A DNA stretch of 28,476 nucleotides, taken from an uncultured Prevotellaceae bacterium (GTDB taxonomy: Bacteria; Bacteroidota; Bacteroidia; Bacteroidales; Bacteroidaceae). The stretch spans positions 1-28,476 of the forward strand of contig CAMJIA010000019.1 in assembly GCA_946405695.1 (NCBI GenBank), written 5' to 3'. The notes below the pieces were generated by a model. That model ran no database searches. It saw only the letters and a list, made by a program, of their open reading frames with translations, and was not told where the DNA came from. A program made the translations under genes and the position numbers. Each line of letters begins with the position of its first letter. Positions within the stretch are counted from its first letter, which is position 1. Shown in pieces: positions 1-7,087 of the stretch.

Positions 1-5
1 AAATG

Positions 6-55
6 GTCGGGTGGTTTCAGACAAATTGTCGGATGAAAAGACAGTTCGTCGGACG
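6..55. repeat. GTCGG direct repeats beyond the 3' end of the AraC-type regulator
   Basis: GTCGG occurs at 6, 28 and 48. The second and third copies sit in a 15-base unit (19-33 and 39-53) that matches at 12 of 15 positions and starts with AGACA; the period is 20 to 22 bases. The 19-33 copy contains a small dyad, GACA-AAT-TGTC. AraC-family proteins commonly bind direct repeats about two helical turns apart, so this may be an operator for a gene left of the window, possibly a target of the neighbouring regulator. The array may continue off the edge. That it is regulatory is inference. Confidence 0.4.
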
Positions 56-1843
56 CTAATCGCTACCGAGCGTCTGTTTATAGGTGGTTGGCGTCATGCC
101 GTACTTAGCGCGGAAATTGCGCGTGAAGGTGTCGGCATTGGTAAATCCACTGGCCTGACTGATCAGTTCGACAGCAATATCGGGCTGGTCGTTCATCATG
201 CGCACGGCATAGTCGAGACGCAACTCACGGACATATGCTGGCAAGGATACGCTATCGCTACCCTGCGCAAAGGCGGCACCAATGCGCTCCTTCGAAAGAC
301 CAGTATGCTCGATGAGCGTCTGTCGACCGAAGTCGGGTTTCAGGAACAGTTGTTCGTTCTCTATCAGGTCGCGCAGGCAGAGGAACAACTGTTCATCGGA
401 GAGCTCGGTGAAGTCGGAGATGCTGAGTCCTTCTCCTTCAGAAACTTCAGGCGTTATCTTGTTCTGACCCTTGTCGTCCGCTATTTTGGGGGCCGCAAGC
501 AGTTCCTTATACTTCTTCTTATACTCCAAAGCCTCGTTAATCTGGTCTACGAGCACACGGTTCTTCTCCTTGGTGCCACGCCACTGGCGGAAGACATAGA
601 CGGCAAAGGCAAAAATCAACAGTGCCAGAATAACAGCGGCAATGCTGATGGCAGTAAACAGTCGCTTACCAGCACGCTGCTCAGCAATCTGGCGCTCCTT
701 TCCCTGCGTGTCGTAGATGGTGGCCAACTCGGCACTCTCGCTCCGTTTCTGACGTACAAGGGCAGTATCGTACACCTCGGCTATCTGCATGGCTACACGT
801 AAGGCCGAGTCCTTACGGCCTGACAAGTAGTTGGCGCGGAACTTTGGCAACAGGTTATGGCCTATGGTCTCCAGGTCGTAGTCATAGCCCCACTCCCTGA
901 TAAACTGGTCCAGATCCGTATAGATATCAGCAGCCTCAGCATAGCGACGGGCCGACATCAGATATTCACAACCGTCGATGCGTCCCTCGAGCCCCTGTCC
1001 GAAGTCGCTTTTGGCATAGTCGGCATAATAGCTGGCCGCCTCAGCCGCCTGACCACGCATCTGAAGGACCTGTGCACGATGAAGGGTTACCAACGCACGC
1101 AACGTCTTTACCTCCTTCTCAATAGGCTTGGGCTGTTTCTCATAGATAGTGACCAGCGAATCCATGCGGTCCACCCACACGCCAGCCTCGTCCATATGAT
1201 GGTTGAGATGGGTTACGGCGATATTCTCCATGGTCTCTATGCTGGCTGCCAACGGACGGTTGGTAGAATCGTTGCGCATCTGTAAGACCCACTTATAAGC
1301 CTCTGCATAGCTCTGAGCGGCCTCATCGTGGCGCTCCAGCATCATCTGCGTGTCGCCAAGACTCAGGTAGAGCGTCTGCAATTCGCCAGCACGGTTCGGG
1401 CTATTCACTCCTTTCAGCTTGTCAATCAGTCGAAGGGCAGTACGCATAGCGTTATCATAGTCTCGATTGGTAGTCAACATGATTACGAGGTTAGTGCCAG
1501 CGTGGATATACGCCCAGAAGTCCTCAGCGGGAGGATTGTCGATAGCGACGACACGACGGAAGTGCTCGATGCACTTATCCATCTGTCCCATCTGGAAATA
1601 GGCCACACCACGATAGCCGTCAGCACGTATCGGCGAGAGTTCGCCCGCATCGGCCAGACTGTCGGTGACCGCGAGGAAATGCTCGAAGTCGCCAGTAAAC
1701 CTAGCAGCAAGTGCAAGACTGTCGCCGTGGGTACGTACCATCTTATCGGGAACATTGCCCTGCGCATCGCTCCCTTTCCCGCTACAAGCCGTGAGCACAA
1801 TAAATGCAACGACGGCCACTATACTTGCTATATATCTATGCAT
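56..1843 (-). CDS. Membrane-anchored TPR protein with C-terminal AraC-type DNA-binding domain
   Basis: 595 aa. The N-terminus is a hydrophobic signal segment ending in a lipobox (LTAC, Cys20). Residues about 45-385 are helical TPR-like repeats. A single membrane span lies at about 395-418, followed by a basic, coiled-coil-prone linker (420-450). The end (about 484-592) is an AraC/XylS helix-turn-helix domain; its second helix-turn-helix is recognisable (ISQASGFTNADTFTRNFR). The layout suggests a sensor with TPRs outside and the DNA-binding domain inside, as in other Bacteroidota one-component membrane regulators; the ligand is unknown. A lipobox and an internal span in one protein is odd, so the N-terminus may instead be an uncleaved anchor. 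Start is the ATG at 1843, about 80 bases below a good promoter with a hairpin between. It may control genes left of the window. Confidence 0.85.
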   Translation of the reverse strand: MHRYIASIVAVVAFIVLTACSGKGSDAQGNVPDKMVRTHGDSLALAARFTGDFEHFLAVTDSLADAGELSPIRADGYRGVAYFQMGQMDKCIEHFRRVVAIDNPPAEDFWAYIHAGTNLVIMLTTNRDYDNAMRTALRLIDKLKGVNSPNRAGELQTLYLSLGDTQMMLERHDEAAQSYAEAYKWVLQMRNDSTNRPLAASIETMENIAVTHLNHHMDEAGVWVDRMDSLVTIYEKQPKPIEKEVKTLRALVTLHRAQVLQMRGQAAEAASYYADYAKSDFGQGLEGRIDGCEYLMSARRYAEAADIYTDLDQFIREWGYDYDLETIGHNLLPKFRANYLSGRKDSALRVAMQIAEVYDTALVRQKRSESAELATIYDTQGKERQIAEQRAGKRLFTAISIAAVILALLIFAFAVYVFRQWRGTKEKNRVLVDQINEALEYKKKYKELLAAPKIADDKGQNKITPEVSEGEGLSISDFTELSDEQLFLCLRDLIENEQLFLKPDFGRQTLIEHTGLSKERIGAAFAQGSDSVSLPAYVRELRLDYAVRMMNDQPDIAVELISQASGFTNADTFTRNFRAKYGMTPTTYKQTLGSD

Positions 1844-1857
1844 GATTGTCCTTATCT

Positions 1858-1884
1858 AAAAAAAATGGGACTCCGCTGAGTCCC
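1858..1884 (-). terminator. Terminator-like hairpin in the leader of the TPR/AraC gene (attenuator candidate)
   Basis: Read on the minus strand: GGGACTC (1884-1878), 4-base loop AGCG, GAGTCCC (1873-1867), one A, then eight T (1865-1858). This perfect 7-bp stem with a T run is a textbook intrinsic terminator, yet it lies inside the 5' leader, only 14 bases before the ATG at 1843. The plus strand has no T run after the stem, so it acts leftward. Conditional read-through is inferred. Confidence 0.75.
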
Positions 1885-1928
1885 TAACCTTTGTTAACCT
1901 TAAATCTAATACTATGAAAAACACGTTG

Positions 1929-1959
1929 CAAAGGTAACACATATTTTATAATAAGCAAA
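1929..1959 (-). promoter_or_regulatory. Bacteroidota promoter for the TPR/AraC gene
   Basis: On the minus strand TTTG (1959-1956) is followed after 19 bases by TACCTTTG (1936-1929), matching the -33/-7 consensus of the Bacteroidota primary sigma factor. Transcription should begin near 1923, giving a leader of about 80 bases that contains the hairpin at 1867-1884. Confidence 0.7.
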
Positions 1960-2037
1960 AATTGCGAGCAAAAAATAGTGTAATAGCCACACTTTCTTGA
2001 CTTAAATCAAGTGAATTGAAAAATTTTTAATCGAAAA

Positions 2038-2069
2038 TTTGGCTGTTTAAGAATTATTTGCTATCTTTG
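2038..2069 (+). promoter_or_regulatory. Bacteroidota promoter for greA
   Basis: TTTG at 2038-2041 and TATCTTTG at 2062-2069, 20 bases apart, match the -33/-7 consensus. The start of transcription should fall near 2074, which leaves a leader of roughly 105 bases before the greA ATG. Confidence 0.75.
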
Positions 2070-2097
2070 CAACCGATAACATACATAGCTAACAAGT

Positions 2098-2136
2098 AGG
2101 ATTCCGACATAGCTAAGAGTCGGGATTCTTTCTTTT
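2098..2136 (+). terminator. Terminator-like hairpin in the greA leader (attenuator candidate)
   Basis: An 11-pair stem (2098-2108 with 2119-2129, two G-T wobbles) closes a 10-base loop (2109-2118) and runs into TTTCTTTT. It ends about 45 bases before the greA ATG and about 60 bases after the predicted start of transcription, so termination here would release a short leader RNA. The hairpin and T run are visible; the regulatory role is inferred from position. Confidence 0.65.
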
Positions 2137-2181
2137 ATGTATTAACAAAAAAAAATAGGGAATAATTAAAAACTAAAAATT

Positions 2182-2649
2182 ATGGCATACATGTCACAAG
2201 AAGGTTATGACAAGCTCATAGCCGAACTACACCGCCTGGAAGCGGTAGAACGTCCGAAGGCCTCAGCAGCCATTGCCGAGGCAAGAGAGAAGGGCGACCT
2301 GAGTGAGAACAGCGAGTACGATGCCGCCAAGGAGGCACAGGCTCATTTGGAGGATAAGATCAACAAGCTGAAGGCTACCATTGCCGAGGCCAAGGTGGTT
2401 GACACCTCACGTCTGAGCACTGACAGCGTACAGATTCTGACCAAGGTGGAGATGACCAATCTGACCACCAACACCAAGATGTCGTACACCATCGTCAGTG
2501 AGAACGAGGCCGACCTGCGTGCTGGCAAGATTTCTATCAAGACCCCCATCGCTCAGGGCTTGTTAGGCAAGAAGGTGGGTGACGAGGTGGAGATTACAAT
2601 CCCTCGTGGCACCATCAAGCTGCGCATCGAAAACATCTCGATTGCGTAA
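2182..2649 (+). CDS. greA: Transcription elongation factor GreA
   Basis: 155 aa, close to the usual family length of about 158. GreA enters the secondary channel of RNA polymerase and stimulates cleavage of backtracked RNA. Residues 1-75 form the N-terminal coiled coil; its tip GDLSENSEY carries the acidic pair Asp39 and Glu42, equivalent to the E. coli tip residues Asp41/Glu44. The C-terminal FKBP-like domain ends with the conserved TPIAQGLLGKKVGDEVEI. The first ATG is preferred; a second Met at residue 4 is possible. It has its own promoter and a leader hairpin. The HIT gene follows 37 bases downstream, with a small repeat between, so the two may be co-transcribed. Confidence 0.97.
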   Translation: MAYMSQEGYDKLIAELHRLEAVERPKASAAIAEAREKGDLSENSEYDAAKEAQAHLEDKINKLKATIAEAKVVDTSRLSTDSVQILTKVEMTNLTTNTKMSYTIVSENEADLRAGKISIKTPIAQGLLGKKVGDEVEITIPRGTIKLRIENISIA

Positions 2650-2650
2650 A

Positions 2651-2683
2651 TTATCATTTTTCATTTATCATTTAGCGAAGCGC
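2651..2683 (+). repeat. TTATCAT-type junction repeat with GAA mini-hairpin
   Basis: Between the greA stop and the HIT start lie degenerate copies of a TTATCAT/TTTCATT heptamer (2651-2674) followed by GCGAAGCGC (2675-2683), a GCG-AAG-CGC hairpin. The same design, heptamers plus a GAA-loop hairpin, is found inside the CDS at 23621-23664, so the two look like members of one repeat family. It is four bases from the ATG at 2687. Confidence 0.6.
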
Positions 2684-2686
2684 AAT

Positions 2687-3076
2687 ATGGATATTTTCAG
2701 TAAGATTGCTGCTGGTGAGATTCCCAGCTATAAGGTTGCCGAAAACGAGGAGTTCTATGCTTTCCTCGATATCAACCCACTGGTAAAAGGTCATACACTG
2801 GTCATTCCTCGCAGGGAGGTAGACTACTTCTTCGACATGGAGGATGACGAGCTGGCCCGCTATCAGCAGTTTGCCAAGCGCGTGGCCAAGGCCATCAAGC
2901 AGGCATTCCCCTGCAAGAAGGTTGCCCAGGTGGTGCTGGGTTTGGAGGTTGCCCATGCACACATCCACCTCATCCCCATGCAGAGCGAGGCCGATGCCGA
3001 CTTCCGCAAGGAGAAACTGAAGCTCACCGAGGAGGAGTTCAAGGAGATTGCCGCAAAGATTAATGCAGCCTTATGA
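2687..3076 (+). CDS. HIT-family nucleotide-binding protein (Hint/HinT-like)
   Basis: 129 aa, normal for the family. Histidine-triad proteins hydrolyse purine nucleoside phosphoramidates or related adenylated compounds in the cytoplasm. The motif HAHIHLIP (His90, His92, His94) carries the catalytic triad, and the N-terminal DIFSKIAAGEIPSYKV plus GHTLVIP near residue 35 are typical of the branch. The ATG at 2687 is chosen because the family sequence begins exactly there; an upstream in-frame extension to 2579 would overlap greA and reads as unrelated sequence. The stop overlaps the next start as ATGA (3073-3076), suggesting translational coupling to the deacetylase. The substrate is unknown. 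Confidence 0.93.
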   Translation: MDIFSKIAAGEIPSYKVAENEEFYAFLDINPLVKGHTLVIPRREVDYFFDMEDDELARYQQFAKRVAKAIKQAFPCKKVAQVVLGLEVAHAHIHLIPMQSEADADFRKEKLKLTEEEFKEIAAKINAAL

Positions 3077-3849
3077 TTCTGCTGAGTTTCGATACCGAAG
3101 AGTTTGACGTACCTCGCGAGCACGGCGTAGATTTCACGCTGGAGCAGGGCATGGAGGTCAGTAAGGAGGGCACCAATCGCATCCTCGACGTACTGAAGGA
3201 ACAGGGTGTGAAGGCCACCTTCTTCTGCACAGGCAACTTTGCTGAGAACGCCCCAGAGGTGATGCAGCGCATCATGGACGAGGGCCACGAGGTGGCGTGT
3301 CATGGTGTGGACCACTGGCAACCCAAGGCCACCGACTTTGCCGTATCGAAGCAGATTGTGGAGCGTGTAACAGGTCGTACTGTTTACGGCTATCGCCAGC
3401 CCCGCATGTTTGCCGTCAGTGACGAGGAGATAGAGAAGGCTGGCTATCGTTACAACTCATCGCTGAATCCAGCCTTTATCCCTGGACGCTACATGCACCT
3501 CACAGACCCACGTACATGGTTCATGAAAGGTGGTGTCATGCAGATTCCCGCCTCTGTGACACCCTGGATCAGGTTTCCACTGTTCTGGCTGTCGCTGCAC
3601 AACCTGCCAGAAGGCTTGTACCACTGGATGGTGCGTCGTACGGTGAACCATGACGGATACTTCGTCACCTATTTCCATCCGTGGGAGTTCTTTGATCTGA
3701 AGGAGCATCCAGAGTTCAAGATGCCCTTTATCATCAAGAACCATAGCGGTCGCCAAATGATGGAGCGCTTGGGCAATCTCATCGCCATGCTGAAGAGAGG
3801 TGGTCATGAGTTTATCACCTATACAGAATTTGTCAATCGGAATTCGTAA
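3073..3849 (+). CDS. NodB-type polysaccharide deacetylase, probably cytoplasmic
   Basis: 258 aa. Motif 1, LSFDTEEFD, supplies the base/metal aspartates (Asp7, Asp11); the metal histidines are seen in HGVDH (His77, His81); later motifs are YRQPRM near 107-112 and the C-terminal FHPWEF (His202). Family members remove N-acetyl or formyl groups from sugars or cleave related amide bonds. No signal peptide or membrane span is present, so a cytoplasmic or membrane-surface substrate such as a polyprenyl-phosphate aminosugar is plausible, as for ArnD and Francisella NaxD. It overlaps the HIT gene by four bases and lies 14 bases before an ArnC-like glycosyltransferase, which supports that reading. The substrate assignment is inference. 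Confidence 0.87.
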   Translation: MILLSFDTEEFDVPREHGVDFTLEQGMEVSKEGTNRILDVLKEQGVKATFFCTGNFAENAPEVMQRIMDEGHEVACHGVDHWQPKATDFAVSKQIVERVTGRTVYGYRQPRMFAVSDEEIEKAGYRYNSSLNPAFIPGRYMHLTDPRTWFMKGGVMQIPASVTPWIRFPLFWLSLHNLPEGLYHWMVRRTVNHDGYFVTYFHPWEFFDLKEHPEFKMPFIIKNHSGRQMMERLGNLIAMLKRGGHEFITYTEFVNRNS

Positions 3850-3863
3850 TTCATCCATTCGCC

Positions 3864-4805
3864 ATGATTAAGCTTGCTACTGTCTCTCCCTGTTATAATG
3901 AAGAAGAGGTACTGCGTAACTCCGTAGAACGCCTAACCACGCTCTTCGAACGCATGATATCCGAAAGGCTTATCTCGGAAGACAGCATGATGGTCTTTGT
4001 CAACGACGGCAGTAGAGACCGCACATGGGAGCTCATTAGCGAGCTACATCAGGAGAACAGATTTGTTCGTGGCATCAACCTCTCGCGTAATGTTGGTCAC
4101 CAGCATGCCATCATGGCAGGTATGATGACTGCCAAGGAATGGGCAGATGCCGTTATCACCATTGATGCCGACCTGCAGGACGATATTGAGTGTATCCCTC
4201 AGATGATCAAGCGCTTCGAAGAAGGTAACGACATTGTATATGGCGTGAAGGTATCGCGCAAGGCAGACCCACTGGCCAAGCGTCTGTCAGCACAGGCTTT
4301 CTACAAGCTACAGAGTTCCATGGGTGTGGAAAGTGTGTACAATCATGCAGACTTCCGACTGATGAGCCGTCGCGCCCTTAACATGCTGGCAGGTTATGAG
4401 GAGCGTAACCTGTATCTCCGTGGACTGATTCCACAGATAGGTCTGCAAACGACCACCGTTGACGATGTTATCAGCGAACGTCTTGCAGGTCAATCGAAAT
4501 ACACACTCAGCAAGATGTTAGGACTGGCACTTGACGGAATTACAGCATTCTCCGTAAGGCCATTGCATCTCCTCATCAACATGGGTATTCTTTTCCTGAT
4601 AATAGCTTTTGGCATAGGTGTTTACGTCGTACATGCCATGATAGCAGGCACAGCTGTACCTGGTTGGTCTTCGCTGATACTAAGCATTTGGCTGGTGGGC
4701 GGTTTCCTACTGATAGCAATGGGTATTGTCGGCATCTATGTTGGGAAGATTTTCACCGAGGTAAAGCGCCGTCCGCTCTATCACATCGCAGACATCTTAG
4801 AATAA
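3864..4805 (+). CDS. GT2 glycosyltransferase, ArnC/DPM1-like polyprenyl-phosphate sugar synthase
   Basis: 313 aa. The N-terminal GT-A domain begins SPCYNEEE, has VNDGSRDRT and the metal/donor motif DADLQDD (Asp101, Asp103), then HADFRLMSRRAL and RLAGQSKYTL, all typical of the DPM1/GtrB/ArnC group. Two C-terminal membrane segments (about 235-260 and 268-295) anchor it. Such enzymes move a sugar from a nucleotide donor to undecaprenyl phosphate on the cytoplasmic face. It lies between a NodB deacetylase and a GT87-like enzyme, so it probably makes the lipid-linked sugar which the former trims and the latter uses outside. A second, different member is encoded at 6028-6957. The sugar cannot be read from sequence. 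Confidence 0.9.
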   Translation: MIKLATVSPCYNEEEVLRNSVERLTTLFERMISERLISEDSMMVFVNDGSRDRTWELISELHQENRFVRGINLSRNVGHQHAIMAGMMTAKEWADAVITIDADLQDDIECIPQMIKRFEEGNDIVYGVKVSRKADPLAKRLSAQAFYKLQSSMGVESVYNHADFRLMSRRALNMLAGYEERNLYLRGLIPQIGLQTTTVDDVISERLAGQSKYTLSKMLGLALDGITAFSVRPLHLLINMGILFLIIAFGIGVYVVHAMIAGTAVPGWSSLILSIWLVGGFLLIAMGIVGIYVGKIFTEVKRRPLYHIADILE

Positions 4806-4837
4806 CCGATATACAGAACACCAAATAGTCAAACACG

Positions 4838-6058
4838 ATGAACAAGTATCTCACGTTGTGTCGCAACAAAATAGCCCAATTCCTGGAGAAGCCTTTCTTC
4901 AACGACTATCGCACGATACTCGTGATATGGATTCTCATGTGTCTCATCGTTGCCATTACCAAATCATACAACAGTGACGGCAACTACCGTATCTTCATCG
5001 GTGTTTGGTATCATACCATCGAACAGCTGCCACTGTTCGACCACTACCCGTTAGAGTATGATGACATGAACCACTACGGGCCGTTCTTCTCACTGGTTAT
5101 AGCACCCTTCGCATGGATGAACCGCTACGCAGGAATGTTCTTCTGGATGTTATTCATGTCAATGTTCCTCTATGTCTCCGTACGCAAGTCCGATTTCACC
5201 AAATACCAGCAGCTGTTCATCTTCTGGTTCTGTACTCATGAGCTGCTCAACGCCCTGTTCCTCCAGCAATACAATGTGGCCATCACGGCTGGCGTATTGC
5301 TTACCTTCACCATGATAGAGAGGAAACAAGACTTCTGGGCAGCATTCTTCATCATGCTAGGGACAATGATTAAACTCTACGGCATCGTGGGATTGGCGTT
5401 CTTCTTCTTCTCGAAGAACAAGACTAAGCTATTGCTGTCGTGTCTTTTCTGGGGAGTAGTGATGTTTGTCGCACCCATGGCAGTAGCTCCTCCAGAGTAT
5501 ATCATCAGCCAGTATTATGAGTGGTATGTAGCACTCGTCGAGAAGAATGCCGATAATATCAATGTGCTGAACGGCAACATGGCCGACCTGTCTACCAACA
5601 TCTCGCTATTAGGAATGGTACGACGCACCACACAGATTGTCACCTACAGCGACCTGTGGCTCATTATTCCTGGCATCATTGCGTTCTGTATACCTTATCT
5701 ACGTATCAGTCAATATAAGAATGTGGCATTTCGTCAGACGCTACTTGCCTCAGTACTGATGTTCACTGTTCTGTTCTCTACTGGATCTGAGAACAGCACC
5801 TATATCATTGCCTTTGCTGGTGTGGCACTATGGTATGCCAGTGCTCCTTGGCAGCGTAGCCATTGGGATATTGCACTGATGGTCGTGGTATTCATCATCT
5901 CCAGCCTTTCACCAGGCGACCTATTCCCAAAAGTAATCTATCGTGAAGTTATCCAGCCCTATGCACTGAAAGCATTGCCAGTAACCATTGTCTGGTTCAA
6001 GCTATGCTACGAGATGTACACACGCGACTATACTCCTGCCGTTTCACGAGCAATGTAG
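4838..6058 (+). CDS. GT87-like (DUF2029) integral membrane glycosyltransferase
   Basis: 406 aa with about ten hydrophobic segments. The first outside loop carries an acidic stretch running into DMNHYGPFFSLVIAPF, resembling the acidic loop-1 motif of GT-C enzymes; later landmarks are LGTMIKLYGIVGLAFFFF and LFSTGSENSTYII. GT87/DUF2029 proteins use polyprenyl-phosphate-linked sugars on the outer side of the cytoplasmic membrane. It begins 32 bases after the ArnC-like gene, its likely donor source. A close paralogue lies at 8973-10160; the two share long nearly identical stretches, for example YLRISQYK and AFRQTLLASVLMFTVLFSTGSE. The 3' end overlaps the convergent gene by 31 bases. The acceptor is unknown. 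Confidence 0.8.
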   Translation: MNKYLTLCRNKIAQFLEKPFFNDYRTILVIWILMCLIVAITKSYNSDGNYRIFIGVWYHTIEQLPLFDHYPLEYDDMNHYGPFFSLVIAPFAWMNRYAGMFFWMLFMSMFLYVSVRKSDFTKYQQLFIFWFCTHELLNALFLQQYNVAITAGVLLTFTMIERKQDFWAAFFIMLGTMIKLYGIVGLAFFFFSKNKTKLLLSCLFWGVVMFVAPMAVAPPEYIISQYYEWYVALVEKNADNINVLNGNMADLSTNISLLGMVRRTTQIVTYSDLWLIIPGIIAFCIPYLRISQYKNVAFRQTLLASVLMFTVLFSTGSENSTYIIAFAGVALWYASAPWQRSHWDIALMVVVFIISSLSPGDLFPKVIYREVIQPYALKALPVTIVWFKLCYEMYTRDYTPAVSRAM

Positions 6059-6957
6059 ACAGGACGATTCTTCGTCTCATGGAAGATTCGGCCCAGGTAT
6101 TCCCCAATAATACCCAACGACAGCAGTTGTACGCCTCCCAGGAACAGTACAACAGTCATTAGTGTAGGATAGCCCTGCACAGGATCGCCCCAAATAAGTG
6201 TGGTAATCAAGACGTAGCACATAAAGCTGAAGGCCACAAGAGAAACCACCAGACCAAGAACGGTGGCAATGCGCAACGGCGCTGTAGTGAACGACGTGAT
6301 GCCATCCATAGCAAGGCCAAACAGCCTGGACATGTTAAACGATGACTCTCCTGCCACTCGGTCGCCTTGTTCAAAGAGCACCTCATGTTTCTTGAAGCCT
6401 ACCCAACAATACATTCCCTTTGTATAGCGCTGAGTCTCACGCAACAGCTTCAAAGCATCAATACATTTACGGTCCAACAGACGGAAGTCTCCCACATTTT
6501 CCAGAATCTCCACGCGCGTGGTCTTCTGCAGCAGGTGGTAGTAGAACAGCGTAAGTCGCTTGCGCAGCCAACTCTCCTTGCCTCGTGTGATGCGTTTGGC
6601 ATAGACATCCTCATACCCTTCTTCCCATAGTTTCAGCATTTCAGGGATGACATGTGGTGGGTGCTGCAGGTCAGCATCCATGATGACCATGCAGTCACCA
6701 GTGGCATAATCGAAACCAGCCAGCATGGCGTTCTCCTTACCAAAGTTTCGAGACAGGTCAATATAGCAGATACGCTCGTCAGACTGACGGAGACGCTTAA
6801 TCTCACCGATAGTATTGTCACGGCTACCGTCGTTGACCATTAACACTTCCCACGCATAGTCAGGCTGACCATTCATCAAGTCTTTCAAAGCTTCATACAA
6901 TGCGGGTAACGACGCCTCTTCATTGTAGCAGGGAATGAGTATTGTTACTTTCTTCAT
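6028..6957 (-). CDS. GT2 glycosyltransferase, GtrB/ArnC-like polyprenyl-phosphate sugar synthase (second copy)
   Basis: 309 aa from the ATG at 6957, where the family sequence starts (KKVTILIPCYNEE). The GT-A fold shows VNDGSRDNT, DLSRNFGKENAMLAG, the DADLQHP motif (Asp94, Asp96) and GDFRLLDR, followed by two membrane segments (about 228-255 and 264-290). Motifs such as NFGKENA and GESSF place it in the GtrB/ArnC group but distinct from the protein at 3864-4805. It should load a sugar onto undecaprenyl phosphate. A -7 box at 6989-6996 fits an own promoter with a leader of about 25 bases. An upstream GTG at 6975 is possible but less likely. Its natural partner may be the GT87-like gene at 8973-10160 on the same strand. 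Confidence 0.9.
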   Translation of the reverse strand: MKKVTILIPCYNEEASLPALYEALKDLMNGQPDYAWEVLMVNDGSRDNTIGEIKRLRQSDERICYIDLSRNFGKENAMLAGFDYATGDCMVIMDADLQHPPHVIPEMLKLWEEGYEDVYAKRITRGKESWLRKRLTLFYYHLLQKTTRVEILENVGDFRLLDRKCIDALKLLRETQRYTKGMYCWVGFKKHEVLFEQGDRVAGESSFNMSRLFGLAMDGITSFTTAPLRIATVLGLVVSLVAFSFMCYVLITTLIWGDPVQGYPTLMTVVLFLGGVQLLSLGIIGEYLGRIFHETKNRPVYIARETAGV

Positions 6958-6988
6958 TATTGCTCGTTTTGTCACACTATTCCAAGTG

Positions 6989-6996
6989 CAAAGATA
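6989..6996 (-). promoter_or_regulatory. -7 promoter box for the gene at 6028-6957
   Basis: TATCTTTG on the minus strand matches TAnnTTTG. A TTG lies 21 bases upstream (7020-7018). Transcription would start near 6983, about 26 bases before the ATG at 6957. It is back to back with the box at 7070-7077. Confidence 0.55.
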
Positions 6997-7069
6997 GTCA
7001 TTTTTGAATAATTATTCCAACAAATGACCATTCTTTTTTAGAAAATGAGGCTAAATTCAAAAAAAATGG

Positions 7070-7077
7070 TAACTTTG
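7070..7077 (+). promoter_or_regulatory. -7 promoter box for the CotH gene
   Basis: TAACTTTG matches TAnnTTTG and lies only 10 bases before the ATG at 7088, so the transcript would have almost no leader. No clear -33 TTTG is seen at the expected distance. Confidence 0.55.
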
Positions 7078-7087
7078 CAGCCAGAAT

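Larger units (their letters stand above)
1844..2181. other. 338-base divergent intergenic region
   Basis: AT-rich spacer between the minus-strand TPR/AraC regulator and greA. It holds one promoter facing each way and one terminator-like hairpin in each leader, annotated separately. The central part, about 1960-2037, shows nothing beyond A+T-rich sequence and the -35 region equivalents. No small ORF with a convincing start is seen. Confidence 0.8.

Noticed and set aside
11..802. Long open frame on the plus strand, 263 codons
   Set aside because: Antisense to the TPR/AraC gene, whose domains are clear; the translated sequence matches no family.
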